NCBI GenBank assembly: GCA_006969745.1
Contig: CP030886.1
Coordinates: forward strand, 3,321,234 to 3,385,233
Direction: 5' to 3'
DNA length: 64,000 nucleotides
Origin: Cytophagaceae bacterium
GTDB taxonomy: Bacteria; Bacteroidota; Bacteroidia; Cytophagales; Cyclobacteriaceae
How positions within the stretch are numbered: the first letter of the stretch is position 1; each line of letters starts with the position of its first letter. Positions 9,143 to 18,213 of this stretch are shown here, piece after piece. A program made the translations under genes and the position numbers. Under the pieces are notes generated by a model, which did no database searches, was not told the origin of the DNA, and saw only the letters and a list, made by a program, of their open reading frames with translations.

Positions 9143-10501
9143 ATGTCTCAGACAATTAAGCTGAAAAAAGGTTTTGACATAAACCTTGCCGGAAAGGCAG
9201 AAAACAAAACAATTGAAATAACCCAGCCGGATACTTTCGCGCTGAAACCAACAGATTTTAGCGGACTAAGCCGACCAAAGCTAGTCGTAAAAGAAGGTGA
9301 TAACGTAAAAGCCGGCTCGCCTATTTTCTTCGAAAGAAATGTTGAAGATATACTTTACACATCTCCGGTAAGCGGTGAAATCGTTGAAATTAAACGCGGC
9401 GAAAAAAGAAAAGTGTTGGAAGTAAAGATTCTTGCAGACAAGCAAGTTGAATTTGAAAAATTCAAATCTTTCTCTGCTTCTGACATTAGTGGTATTTCAA
9501 AAGAAGAAGCGCTTGATCAACTAAAAAAATCAGGTGGCTGGGTCAACATTATTCAGAGGCCTTATGGCTGTGTAGCCAATCCTGAAGATACGCCTAAAGC
9601 CATATTCATATCTGCTTTTGATAGTAGCCCGCTGGCTCCGGATTACGCTTACGTTCTTCAAGGACAAGAGCAATACTTTCAGGCCGGTATTGATATTCTA
9701 AAGAAATTCACTTCCGGCACCATACACTTAAACGTAGATGGAAAGGCAGAAGTATCTCAGCTATTTTCCAATGCCAAAAATGTTCAGTTAAACAAAGTAA
9801 GCGGACCGCATCCTGCTGGAAACGTAGGTGTACAGATTCATCACATAGATCCTATTTCTAAAGGGGATATTGTTTGGACAGTAAATCCTGCAAATGTTGC
9901 GATGATAGGAAAGCTCTTTATAGAAGGTATTCACGATACTTCAAGGTTGGTAGCCTTAACCGGCTCTCAAATGAAGGAAAGAGGATATGTCAAGATGTAT
10001 TCAGGTGCATGCCTAAATAAGCTTGATGTAGAAGGAAGTGACAATAGGTTTATTTCGGGGAATGTCCTAACAGGAGAAGGAGTTGGATCAGAAGGATATC
10101 TTGGCCACTATCACAATCAAATTACCGTCATCCCAGAAGGCAAATACGAAGAGTTTTTAGGATGGATATTGCCATCTACCAAAAAATTGAGTTTCCACAA
10201 GGCATTTGGTATGCTCACATTTCTGAATGGTAAAGACAAAGAATTCGAAGTAGATACCAATGCACATGGAGAGGAAAGAAATTTTGTGGTATCGGGAGCA
10301 TTTGAGGAGGTAATGCCAATGGATATTCTTCCTACCTATTTATTCAAAGCAATTCTTGCTGAGGATTATGATGATATGGAAGCACTTGGTATTTACGAAG
10401 TAATAGAAGAAGATGTGGCTTTGTGCGAGTTTATAGATATTTCTAAGAATCCTATTCAGGAAATACTTAGAGAAGGAATTGAATTAATAAAAGAAGGATA
10501 A
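9143..10501 (+). CDS. nqrA: Na+-translocating NADH:quinone reductase subunit A
   Basis: Peripheral cytoplasmic subunit of the sodium-pumping NADH:quinone oxidoreductase. At 452 residues it has the family length and characteristic blocks: the N-terminal KKGFDINLAGKA, a barrel-sandwich segment VKEGDNVKAGSPIF, and YGCVANPEDTPKAIFIS in the middle. It opens the operon and precedes nqrB by 6 bases, with a likely promoter element 34 bases upstream. Confidence 0.96.
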   Translation: MSQTIKLKKGFDINLAGKAENKTIEITQPDTFALKPTDFSGLSRPKLVVKEGDNVKAGSPIFFERNVEDILYTSPVSGEIVEIKRGEKRKVLEVKILADKQVEFEKFKSFSASDISGISKEEALDQLKKSGGWVNIIQRPYGCVANPEDTPKAIFISAFDSSPLAPDYAYVLQGQEQYFQAGIDILKKFTSGTIHLNVDGKAEVSQLFSNAKNVQLNKVSGPHPAGNVGVQIHHIDPISKGDIVWTVNPANVAMIGKLFIEGIHDTSRLVALTGSQMKERGYVKMYSGACLNKLDVEGSDNRFISGNVLTGEGVGSEGYLGHYHNQITVIPEGKYEEFLGWILPSTKKLSFHKAFGMLTFLNGKDKEFEVDTNAHGEERNFVVSGAFEEVMPMDILPTYLFKAILAEDYDDMEALGIYEVIEEDVALCEFIDISKNPIQEILREGIELIKEG

Positions 10502-10507
10502 GCAGGA

Positions 10508-11698
10508 ATGAAGTTTTTGCAGAATAAATTCGATCAGATAAAACCCCTTTTTGAAAAAGGAGGAAAATTCGAGAAGTTCCACACGATATATGAGGGACAC
10601 CGAACCATCTTTTTTGCTCCGGATATAATCACGGATAAAAAGGGCGCACAAATCAAAGATGCTACTGACCTTAAGCGTCTGATGTTTACTGTTATCATAG
10701 CTATGATTCCTTGTTTGATCTTTGGAATGTGGAATGTAGGACATCAGCATTTTATCGCTACAGGAGTAGAAGCATCGATTCTTGATAAATTTTGGATTGG
10801 TATACTTAAAGTCGTTCCAATCATTGCCGTTTCTTACGGTGTTGGACTTTTGACAGAATTTACTTTTTGTGTGATTTATAACCGACCAATAGAAGAAGGA
10901 TTTCTGGTTACAGGAATGTTAATTCCTTTGATTATGCCAGCAACCATTCCTTTGTGGCAGGTTGCACTGGCAACCGTTTTTGCTGTTGTAATTGGCAAGG
11001 AAGTCTTTGGCGGTACCGGAATGAATATTTTGAATGTGGCTTTGACGGCCAGGGTGTTCTTGTACTTTGCTTATCCATCTCAAATTTCCGGAGACGTTTG
11101 GACGTACTTTGGAGATAAAACCCCGGTAGATGGATTCTCAGGCGCTACAATCCTGGCATATGGCGCAGAAGCTGCTGCAAATGGTACGGATATGATGCAA
11201 TTAGCATCTAGCCACTGGTATTCTGGTATGTTCGATTTCTGGAATATGTTCGTAGGAATTATACCGGGAAGTATTGGTGAAACCTCAGCTTTGATGTGCC
11301 TGATAGGAGCATTTATCCTCATAGCTACGGGTGTCGGCAGCTGGAAAATAATGCTAAGTGTTGTTTTAGGTACCCTTGCAATGGGAGGCTTATTCAACCT
11401 GACAGGTGGAAATAGTTTCATGGAAATGCCAGCTCATTATCATCTCGTTATAGGTGGTCTTGCTTTCGGTGCAGTTTTCATGGCAACCGATCCAGTGAGT
11501 GCTTCTCACACAGAACTTGGAAAATGGATTTACGGATTTTTAATTGGAGTAATCACAGTTCTCATTCGAGTAGTAAATCCTGCATATCCTGAAGGTATTA
11601 TGTTGGCGATCTTATTTATGAATGTATTCGCCCCACTTATAGACTTTTATGTTGTTGAAGCAAATAAAAAACGAAGATTAAAACGTGCGACAGTCTAA
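10508..11698 (+). CDS. nqrB: Na+-translocating NADH:quinone reductase subunit B (FMN-carrying membrane subunit)
   Basis: Membrane subunit that carries a covalently bound FMN and forms much of the sodium path. The flavinylation motif DGFSGAT ends at T214, the expected FMN-linked threonine. About ten hydrophobic helices follow the soluble N-terminus, as in homologs, and the 396-residue length is normal. Its end overlaps nqrC by 14 bases. Confidence 0.96.
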   Translation: MKFLQNKFDQIKPLFEKGGKFEKFHTIYEGHRTIFFAPDIITDKKGAQIKDATDLKRLMFTVIIAMIPCLIFGMWNVGHQHFIATGVEASILDKFWIGILKVVPIIAVSYGVGLLTEFTFCVIYNRPIEEGFLVTGMLIPLIMPATIPLWQVALATVFAVVIGKEVFGGTGMNILNVALTARVFLYFAYPSQISGDVWTYFGDKTPVDGFSGATILAYGAEAAANGTDMMQLASSHWYSGMFDFWNMFVGIIPGSIGETSALMCLIGAFILIATGVGSWKIMLSVVLGTLAMGGLFNLTGGNSFMEMPAHYHLVIGGLAFGAVFMATDPVSASHTELGKWIYGFLIGVITVLIRVVNPAYPEGIMLAILFMNVFAPLIDFYVVEANKKRRLKRATV

Positions 11699-12425
11699 TT
11701 TATATGTAATTCTATTTGCCATCGGATTGACGGTGGTATTTGGAGGTGCGCTATCCCTTACCTCAGTAGGGCTGAAGCCTTTGCAAGACAAGCAGGTGGA
11801 GTTAGATACCAAGAAAAAGATTCTTGGTGCGGTGATGGATATTTCTACCATTGAAGATCCTAATGAAATATTGAGAATCTACAGTGAAAAGGTAAAATCA
11901 ATGGTTGTGGACATAAACGGAAACGAAGTGACCACCGATGAAAAAGGCAATCCGATCGTAGCTGAAAAAGTGAACATTCAGAAAAACTCAAAACTTGATG
12001 CAAAGGATAGAGTATATCCTGTTTTCATGTTCAGTAGCGGAAGCGAAGGAGTTGATGCCTACATTTTCCCAACATTTGGATCCGGACTGTGGGATTGGAT
12101 TTCCAGCTATGTAGCCTTTGGTCCCGATTTGAATACAGTGAAAGGTATCGCATTTGACCACAAAAGTGAGACACCAGGCCTTGGGGCAAGAATTACAGAA
12201 GAAAATGTTCAAAACAGATACGTAGGCAAAGAAATTTATAACGACCAGGGAGAACTGGTGAGCATAACTATGGTAAAAGGAGAAGGCAACACCGGTCTTA
12301 GTGAACATCAGGTAGATGGTATGTCCGGAGCAACTATGACTGCCAAGGGAGTGAATGCCATGTTGGAAAAATACCTGGAATGCTATTCGGCATTCATTGA
12401 AAAAACTAAATCTCAAAACAGCTAA
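11685..12425 (+). CDS. nqrC: Na+-translocating NADH:quinone reductase subunit C (FMN-carrying)
   Basis: Carries the second covalent FMN on a domain outside the cytoplasmic membrane, anchored by one N-terminal helix (residues about 5-25). The motif DGMSGAT near the C-terminus places the flavin threonine at about T217. The start is a GTG inside nqrB with a 14-base overlap, which gives a complete N-terminal anchor. Flavin attachment needs an ApbE transferase, not encoded in this window. Confidence 0.95.
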   Translation: MRQSNLYVILFAIGLTVVFGGALSLTSVGLKPLQDKQVELDTKKKILGAVMDISTIEDPNEILRIYSEKVKSMVVDINGNEVTTDEKGNPIVAEKVNIQKNSKLDAKDRVYPVFMFSSGSEGVDAYIFPTFGSGLWDWISSYVAFGPDLNTVKGIAFDHKSETPGLGARITEENVQNRYVGKEIYNDQGELVSITMVKGEGNTGLSEHQVDGMSGATMTAKGVNAMLEKYLECYSAFIEKTKSQNS

Positions 12426-12428
12426 AAT

Positions 12429-13142
12429 ATGAGTACTGAAATAGCAGAAGTGTCAGAAGAGTCAGCTGTAGCATTAAAAACTAAAGAGCCTGCAGAGCCT
12501 TTATTATCAAAAAGAAGAAGACGAATTGTATCAGATCCTTTAAATGAGGACAACCCAATTACAGTGCAGGTACTTGGAATTTGTTCAGCATTGGCTGTGA
12601 CTGTACAGTTTAAGCCAACGATGATCATGTCAATAGCTGTGATTTTCGTAATCGTGTTCTCTAACCTCATTACATCGCTGATGAGGAACATAATTCCTAA
12701 CCGAATCAGGATTATTGTACAGCTTGCTATCATAGCAACACTTGTAACACTCGTTAGTGAAGTGTTAAAAGCCTACAGCTATGATATGTATAAGATATTA
12801 GGAGCATACGTAGGATTGATCATCACAAACTGTATTGTGATGGGTCGTCTGGAGGCATTTGCTATGGCAAATAAGCCGTATGACTCTATTTTGGATGGGT
12901 TTGGAAGCGGGTTTGGGTATGCGTGGATCATCCTTGTAGTAGCATTTTTCAGAGAGCTTTTTGGAGGAGGAACTGTGTTCGTGGGAACACCGCTAGAATT
13001 TGACGTGTACGGTTCAATTGGCAACTTACTCGGCACTACTCTTCAGACAAACGGACTGATGGTTGACTCTATTGGGGCATTTATCCTATTGGGTATGATT
13101 ATCTGGATTCAAAGAAGTAAAAACGGTTACGTAGAACACTAA
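12429..13142 (+). CDS. nqrD: Na+-translocating NADH:quinone reductase subunit D
   Basis: Polytopic membrane subunit related to RnfE; together with NqrE it holds an iron centre between the two inverted subunits. About six hydrophobic segments start at residue 45, and the family block [15 protein letters not shown] carries the conserved cysteine. At 237 residues it is a little longer than the usual 210 because of a charged N-terminal extension of about 30 residues. It follows nqrC by 3 bases. Confidence 0.95.
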   Translation: MSTEIAEVSEESAVALKTKEPAEPLLSKRRRRIVSDPLNEDNPITVQVLGICSALAVTVQFKPTMIMSIAVIFVIVFSNLITSLMRNIIPNRIRIIVQLAIIATLVTLVSEVLKAYSYDMYKILGAYVGLIITNCIVMGRLEAFAMANKPYDSILDGFGSGFGYAWIILVVAFFRELFGGGTVFVGTPLEFDVYGSIGNLLGTTLQTNGLMVDSIGAFILLGMIIWIQRSKNGYVEH

Positions 13143-13171
13143 ACCAGTCACTTAAGAAAAGAATAGAAATT

Positions 13172-13783
13172 ATGGAAGCGTTTAATATAGCGATCAAAGC
13201 AATTTTCATAGACAACATGATCTTTGCATACTTCTTAGGTATGTGTTCCTTTTTGGCCGTATCAAAGAAAGTAAAAACTGCTTTTGGACTTGGGATGGCA
13301 GTAATATTCGTCCTTACGATTACTGTACCTATCAACTGGTTGATTCAGGAAAATGTACTGAAAGAAGGAGCTCTATCATGGCTTGGTTCCGATTTTGCCA
13401 GCATTGACCTCACATTTCTTCAGTTTATAATCTTCATTGCTGTAATCGCCGCAATGGTGCAATTGGTAGAGATGATCATTGAAAAGTTCTCTCCGTCACT
13501 TTACGGATCTTTGGGAATTTTCCTACCTCTTATCGCTGTAAACTGTTCAATACTAGGATCTTCACTTTTCATGGTTCAGAGGGACTATACAATGGTTGAA
13601 GCTACTGCGTTTGGATTTGGATCAGGAACAGGATTTTTCCTTGCTATTATCGCCTTAGCAGCGATCAGAGAACGACTAAAGTATTCGCATGTGCCCGATG
13701 GATTGAAAGGACTTGGAATTACAATGTTGATCACCGGACTCATGGGTCTTGCATTCAAGTCGTTTATTGGAGTAGCACTCTAA
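13172..13783 (+). CDS. nqrE: Na+-translocating NADH:quinone reductase subunit E
   Basis: Polytopic membrane subunit homologous to RnfA and topologically inverted relative to NqrD. The blocks [19 protein letters not shown] and [15 protein letters not shown] match the family, the second including the conserved cysteine. The 203-residue length is normal. A strong terminator follows 20 bases after the stop, so the operon ends here. The NADH-oxidising subunit nqrF, normally the next gene, is not present anywhere in this window. Confidence 0.95.
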   Translation: MEAFNIAIKAIFIDNMIFAYFLGMCSFLAVSKKVKTAFGLGMAVIFVLTITVPINWLIQENVLKEGALSWLGSDFASIDLTFLQFIIFIAVIAAMVQLVEMIIEKFSPSLYGSLGIFLPLIAVNCSILGSSLFMVQRDYTMVEATAFGFGSGTGFFLAIIALAAIRERLKYSHVPDGLKGLGITMLITGLMGLAFKSFIGVAL

Positions 13784-13802
13784 TTAGATAAAAATATCAT
13801 GG

Positions 13803-13827
13803 AAAGGGTGTCTAGCACCCTTTTTTT
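13803..13827 (+). terminator. Rho-independent terminator after nqrE
   Basis: Perfect 8-bp stem AAAGGGTG/CACCCTTT (13803-13810 with 13816-13823) around the loop TCTAG, running into seven consecutive T. A second smaller hairpin AGGTGT/ACACCT follows at 13841-13855. Confidence 0.85.
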
Positions 13828-13886
13828 GTGTCTATTCTTTAGGTGTATGACACCTTTTTATTTACTAATACAAAAACTAAAACATT

Positions 13887-14441
13887 ATGAAAAAGACTTT
13901 ACTAACATTATCATTAGTATTTATGACTGTTGTGGCATTTAGCCAAGCTTCTGTTTCTTTAGGAATCAAAGCTGGTGCGAACTTTGCCAACACAAACATT
14001 TCAGGCTCTGAGTCTATCACTTCTCTTCATGCAGGAGCATATGGTTTATTCAAATTCGCAAGTCTCGGTGTGCAACCGGAGGTATTATTTTCTAAGCAAG
14101 GATCAAGCTTTGCCGGAGGTAGCGAAGTAAACCTTGACTATGTAAATATCCCTGTAATGGTGAAATTCTATTTGCCTGCTGGTCTAAACCTACAAGCTGG
14201 ACCTCAATTTGGCGTTTTGATAAATGCTGAAGATGAAGACGGTGTTGACATTAAAAGCGGTCTGAAAAATTCAGATCTTTCAGCTGCACTTGGCGCTGGA
14301 TGGGACGCACCATTTGGACTTCAATTCTCAGCTAGGTATGTATTTGGATTATCTGACATCAATGATGGCCTGGGTTCAGAAGTGAAAAACAAGACTTTCC
14401 AACTATCAGTTGGATACAGCTTATTCAAGCTAGGAAACTAA
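13887..14441 (+). CDS. Outer-membrane beta-barrel protein (porin-family/PorT-like)
   Basis: An outer-membrane barrel of 184 residues with a signal peptide (MKKTLLTLSLVFMTVVAFSQ) and alternating strands, including the family block GIKAGANFANT after the cleavage site, a feature of the small eight-stranded PorT-like barrels common in Bacteroidota. It stands alone between two terminators. The specific role is unknown; these barrels are seldom characterised. Confidence 0.8.
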   Translation: MKKTLLTLSLVFMTVVAFSQASVSLGIKAGANFANTNISGSESITSLHAGAYGLFKFASLGVQPEVLFSKQGSSFAGGSEVNLDYVNIPVMVKFYLPAGLNLQAGPQFGVLINAEDEDGVDIKSGLKNSDLSAALGAGWDAPFGLQFSARYVFGLSDINDGLGSEVKNKTFQLSVGYSLFKLGN

Positions 14442-14443
14442 GA

Positions 14444-14608
14444 TCATATTAAACTATCAAAGAGAGCCGGGGCAGTTTGCTTCGGCTTTTTTTGTGAAGC
14501 TGGAGAAATATCTGAATGCGAAGGATCAGAGTTTAAGCTGGATACGATTAAGAGCACAGCAAGCACAATGCCTCCAAGGATAATCAATATCTGCCTTCTG
14601 TTATTCAT
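14444..14608 (-). CDS. Possible small single-span membrane protein (54 residues)
   Basis: An ORF 43 bases downstream of the DUF547 gene on the same strand. From the ATG at 14608 the product begins MNNRRQ, has one hydrophobic helix (about 7-25) and a polar tail. Its 3' end overlaps the terminator of the opposite-strand barrel gene, which is the main argument against it. I recognise no family. An in-frame TTG at 14641 would extend it by 11 residues. Confidence 0.4.
   Translation of the reverse strand: MNNRRQILIILGGIVLAVLLIVSSLNSDPSHSDISPASQKKPKQTAPALFDSLI
14465..14493 (+). terminator. Rho-independent terminator of the beta-barrel gene
   Basis: Nine-base-pair stem AGCCGGGGC/GCTTCGGCT (14465-14473 with 14479-14487, two G-T pairs) around the loop AGTTT, followed by seven T. 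It lies 24 bases after the barrel gene stop. Confidence 0.85.
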
Positions 14609-14651
14609 GGTTAGGTTTCCAACATAAAAACCTACACACAAAATACCCTTA

Positions 14652-15371
14652 TTATCTGTCGTTTAATGTCCAGTCGTACTCCTGGAATTCAACATTGAAT
14701 TGTTCGGGCACTTTATAGAAGCGATGCTTATTTACATATTTTATTAAAGAGCCTGCGTCAGAGATAAACTGATCGCTATACCAATCAAATATCTTGTTCA
14801 ATACGACCTTATTGTTCTTTTCGTCCACAAATACGTAATTAGGCCTGTCGATAATTAATTCAGCTCGAAACTCGAGCTGCTCCTGAAGTTTCTCTGGATA
14901 GAATGCGTTATCATATAAAAATGGACAACTTCTAGCACCACATCCAAGTGCAAAATGAATACGAGGATCCCCTGTTGGTCCAATAAGTTTAGTGAACTCA
15001 ATCCCATCAAGTGTTAGTGTTTCTCCGGCTACATTAAACGTTTTTACTTTAAAAAATCCTTTGATATCCATAGGGCTATTCACCGGATAGTTGTCGGTTA
15101 TTTGCTTGATAACTAATGTGTTGTATGCATTGATGTAAAAAGCTGTTTTATGATCCTGAGAAGTACCATCAAGATTATACAATGCAATTTGATTGACCAG
15201 GCTATTCAGTCTTTCAGGATCTTGTTTCAGTTTCTCATAATCCACCAGACCGAAAACGACCTCTTCCAAAAGAAAACTATTGAAATTATCAAAAATCGAA
15301 AGTGTTTGATTTTCTTGACTTCTTAACGAGACAGCATAGACAAGACTGATAATGAAGACAATATTTCTCAT
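14652..15371 (-). CDS. DUF547 domain secreted protein
   Basis: A 239-residue exported protein with an N-terminal signal peptide and one DUF547 domain. Family blocks are AFYINAYNTLVIK in the middle and RIHFALGCGARSCPFL, with the paired cysteines typical of the domain. The biochemical function of DUF547 is not settled. It is a single gene; the nearest same-strand neighbour downstream is the doubtful small membrane ORF. Confidence 0.8.
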   Translation of the reverse strand: MRNIVFIISLVYAVSLRSQENQTLSIFDNFNSFLLEEVVFGLVDYEKLKQDPERLNSLVNQIALYNLDGTSQDHKTAFYINAYNTLVIKQITDNYPVNSPMDIKGFFKVKTFNVAGETLTLDGIEFTKLIGPTGDPRIHFALGCGARSCPFLYDNAFYPEKLQEQLEFRAELIIDRPNYVFVDEKNNKVVLNKIFDWYSDQFISDAGSLIKYVNKHRFYKVPEQFNVEFQEYDWTLNDR

Positions 15372-15467
15372 AGACTTGTATTAATAGATGTATAATACGT
15401 TAGCGATAGATTTTGTTAGGGATTTGAGTAGAAATTGCTAATAAATGTATGTCTGAAGACATCTAAT

Positions 15468-16091
15468 TCAATTAATTATTGGGGCAAATACTTCCAGGAA
15501 TGGATCTTTATCAACTACAGTATAGTAAAAGACGGCCCCAAGCCAACCATGAAAAATCCCCAATACGTACAGGTTGCGTTGCTGTAGGAAGATATGAGTA
15601 TAAAAGAGTGAAAGTAAGAATGTTCCAATCATCAGCCAGCCATATGGATAGTGCAAAAGCCCGAATAATATGGAAGTAGTAAAGATGATAACGGGTCTGC
15701 TGTATTTATTTTGAGCTTGCATATTACCTGCAATAAGAGACATAAGTAGAAATTGTTGTAGTGTACCAAACAATGGATACAAGATTAAGATTGGGATTGC
15801 ATGCCAGTGCAGGTTCAATGTTCCTTGTAAAAATCCGATTACGAAACACGCTAAAACAGCAGCGAAACCAAATGGAGCAACTTTTTTTAACACCGAAAGA
15901 AAGTTCTCTTTTCTAAACCCCCACTCATACAAGATCTTAGGAGATTTCCTGATTTGCTTTATCAGATAGCTGCCCCAAAAGGTGAACATGAGCAGAATGA
16001 ATATGAACTGCAGATTGAATATATCATAGAAAATAAACTTGCAAAGAGCTGTGATGAATACAGCGATTATTTCAATTTTTTGATTTGACAT
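15468..16091 (-). CDS. CPBP-like (Abi/CAAX-protease-related) intramembrane protein with altered first motif
   Basis: A polytopic membrane protein of 207 residues with about six helices. The second and third CPBP motifs are recognisable (FGLLHYP and FHGWLGA), but the first, normally EExxxR and supplying the catalytic glutamates, reads QQFLLMS. The family assignment is therefore moderate, and proteolytic activity by the usual glutamate mechanism is doubtful. It stands alone, 137 bases from the divergent TSP3 lipoprotein. Confidence 0.65.
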   Translation of the reverse strand: MSNQKIEIIAVFITALCKFIFYDIFNLQFIFILLMFTFWGSYLIKQIRKSPKILYEWGFRKENFLSVLKKVAPFGFAAVLACFVIGFLQGTLNLHWHAIPILILYPLFGTLQQFLLMSLIAGNMQAQNKYSRPVIIFTTSILFGLLHYPYGWLMIGTFLLSLFYTHIFLQQRNLYVLGIFHGWLGAVFYYTVVDKDPFLEVFAPIIN

Positions 16092-16228
16092 CTTAGTTTT
16101 TTCGATGAATTAGCATTTTAGTACAATAAAATCATTATTAAATGCAATAATTTATTATTTTTTTAATGATATTTACTTGTTAGTAATAGACTTCACCAGT
16201 TACCCCTACCGCTAAACTCATTAAAGCT

Positions 16229-17653
16229 ATGAATAGTCCAACCCTCCATGTGACTAAATCAGTTTTCCGATCTGTATTATTAGTAGTCACAATAATCGCA
16301 CTTTCTATCTTTGTTTCATGCACCAGCGAAGAAGATCCTCTCCCGGATACTGACAACGATGGAATTGTGGACGAAGAAGATAATTGTCCATTGGTAAAGA
16401 ATGAAGATCAAAAAGATAGTGATGGAGATGGAATAGGAGATGTCTGCGAGGAAGACTCGGACGGTGATGGTGTCATAGATGAACTTGACAATTGTCCATT
16501 AGTTAGTAATCCTGATCAGGAAGATGAGGATGGAGATGGAATTGGAGATGTCTGCGAAGAAGATACAGATGGTGATGGAGTGGTTGATGACAATGATAAT
16601 TGTCCTGAAATAGCTAATGCTGATCAAGAGGATACTGATGGTGATGGGATAGGAGATGCATGTGATCCAACCACTGTAGCACAAGATAAAGCCAATATTG
16701 AGTTAGCCTTAGATGCAACGCTTGATTGCATCAGAACTTTCGAAAACGGACTTGCAATTGAGACTGTATTGACAGATTTCCTGGGTATTAGCAACGGAGA
16801 CACATTGAATCTTGACTGGGTGGAGACGCTCACAAGCGGATTATCAGAAGTTGCTCCCACTACAGAAGAAAGTAGATTTGATATTGATGTATTTGAGGGA
16901 ACATATATCTACAATCATGGAGATGGTACATGGACATTTACTGAAAATCAGAGCGGAACTGTTATAGTAGAATTTCCGTCAAGCCCCGATGAGACTAGCA
17001 ATAATGGAAAAATCACTCTGGGCAACTATTCCGATCAAGAGGTTACAATAGGATCAGATCCCATTTATTTACCTAGTACAGTCGACGTTTCACTTGAAGT
17101 AGATAATATTGAAGTAATTGCAGTGAGTTTAGAGGGTGTTAAGTATGCCACGAATGAAGGATTTCAGATACCGGTTGAGCTTAATTTATTTGTATATGTA
17201 AATCCGTATTCCTTATTGATCAATCTGGATCAGGCATCATCTACTGAATACTCTCTTGATTTAGATTTTTCAGATGATAGTGACTTATGTTCGACAGGTA
17301 TACATGTAGAAGCAGAACTTGCTACCGATGATTTTGAAAACATTACCGAGCAAGATATTCTTGAACTAACATTTGCACTTTACAGCAACGATCTCACCAT
17401 TCAATCCTTGGGAGGAATAGCTGAGGTACTTCAGATCACAGATCCTACTGTCACCCAAATCAATGCTTTTGTGGATATGGAAGTACTTTACAGAGATTTG
17501 AAAATAGCTGACATGGTTCTGGAGGAAGGTGCTGGAGAGGAAGTTATGGTTCTGTTGAAATTCAAGGATGATTCTACAGAAGACAGTGCCAATTACTATG
17601 AAGACTTCATCAATGAGCTTGAAACTTTGTTTCAGTCATACTTTGGAGTCTAA
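16229..17653 (+). CDS. Lipoprotein with thrombospondin type 3 calcium-binding repeats
   Basis: A 474-residue exported lipoprotein. The N-terminus has a hydrophobic segment ending in the lipobox FVSC (cysteine near residue 34), then three TSP3 repeats (about 39-146) with the acidic DxDxDGxxD calcium-binding pattern and a DNCP cysteine in each, then about 320 residues of unrecognised mostly beta sequence. TSP3 repeats usually act as rigid calcium-bound spacers in surface proteins. The C-terminal part gives no clear family. It is a single-gene unit converging on trmH. Confidence 0.75.
   Translation: MNSPTLHVTKSVFRSVLLVVTIIALSIFVSCTSEEDPLPDTDNDGIVDEEDNCPLVKNEDQKDSDGDGIGDVCEEDSDGDGVIDELDNCPLVSNPDQEDEDGDGIGDVCEEDTDGDGVVDDNDNCPEIANADQEDTDGDGIGDACDPTTVAQDKANIELALDATLDCIRTFENGLAIETVLTDFLGISNGDTLNLDWVETLTSGLSEVAPTTEESRFDIDVFEGTYIYNHGDGTWTFTENQSGTVIVEFPSSPDETSNNGKITLGNYSDQEVTIGSDPIYLPSTVDVSLEVDNIEVIAVSLEGVKYATNEGFQIPVELNLFVYVNPYSLLINLDQASSTEYSLDLDFSDDSDLCSTGIHVEAELATDDFENITEQDILELTFALYSNDLTIQSLGGIAEVLQITDPTVTQINAFVDMEVLYRDLKIADMVLEEGAGEEVMVLLKFKDDSTEDSANYYEDFINELETLFQSYFGV
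16346..16666 (+). repeat. Three tandem thrombospondin type 3 repeats (about 108-bp period)
   Basis: In-frame repeat of 36 codons within the lipoprotein gene; each unit contains acidic calcium-ligand runs and the tetrapeptide DNCP. The DNA of units 2 and 3 is more alike than the protein constraint alone needs, which suggests recent unit duplication. Confidence 0.85.
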
Positions 17654-17660
17654 GGCATCC

Positions 17661-18200
17661 TCAAATTCTGTTCATTTTCCCAAGTAGATGGTAAAGCACT
17701 ATGCCTGTTGCTACAGATACATTCATAGAGCTGTTCTGTCCAAGCATGGGAATGTGAAGACTGGTTTTACAAATCTCCAGAAGTTCGATAGAAACACCGT
17801 GACGTTCGTTTCCTATGATTAGCATACACGGTAGATCACTTTGATATTGAGTAAAAGGTATGCTTTTGTTTGTGTATTCAAGTGCAATTGGAAAGTATTT
17901 ATCCGTCAGCTTGAGCGCATCTGCTTTGGAATGCAAAACTTCACACGAGATGTGATCCGACGTTTGTCTAGCAACCCTGGAAAGCTTCTTTTGATCGGTG
18001 TTTAGGTTTGGTTGATATAAGAACAGTTGGGTAATCCTGCAGGCATCTGCCAACCGAAATATAGCTCCAAGATTCCTGGCATCCTCCAGCCCATCCAACA
18101 GAAGAATTATCGGAGTAGGATCATTGAGAATCTCGTTCATTCTCTCTTTTGAATCTGGATTGATTTCATGAAAGCTCAATGGGTATTCGTTGGCAGTCAT
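17661..18200 (-). CDS. TrmH/SpoU-family RNA 2'-O-methyltransferase
   Basis: SAM-dependent methyltransferase of the knotted SPOUT class acting on the ribose of tRNA or rRNA. The three family motifs are present: LDGLEDARNLGAIFR, LIIGNERHGV, and LGQNSSMNVSVATGIVLY near the C-terminus. From the ATG at 18200 the protein has 179 residues. An upstream in-frame start would add 27 residues that overlap the C-terminal codons of the frameshifted gene ahead of it, so the later ATG is preferred. The RNA target cannot be assigned. Confidence 0.88.
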   Translation of the reverse strand: MTANEYPLSFHEINPDSKERMNEILNDPTPIILLLDGLEDARNLGAIFRLADACRITQLFLYQPNLNTDQKKLSRVARQTSDHISCEVLHSKADALKLTDKYFPIALEYTNKSIPFTQYQSDLPCMLIIGNERHGVSIELLEICKTSLHIPMLGQNSSMNVSVATGIVLYHLLGKMNRI

Positions 18201-18213
18201 TAGATTAATCGTA

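Noticed and set aside
16346..16666. CRISPR-like array
   Set aside because: The 108-bp period is in frame and encodes TSP3 calcium repeats; there are no unique spacers and no cas genes.
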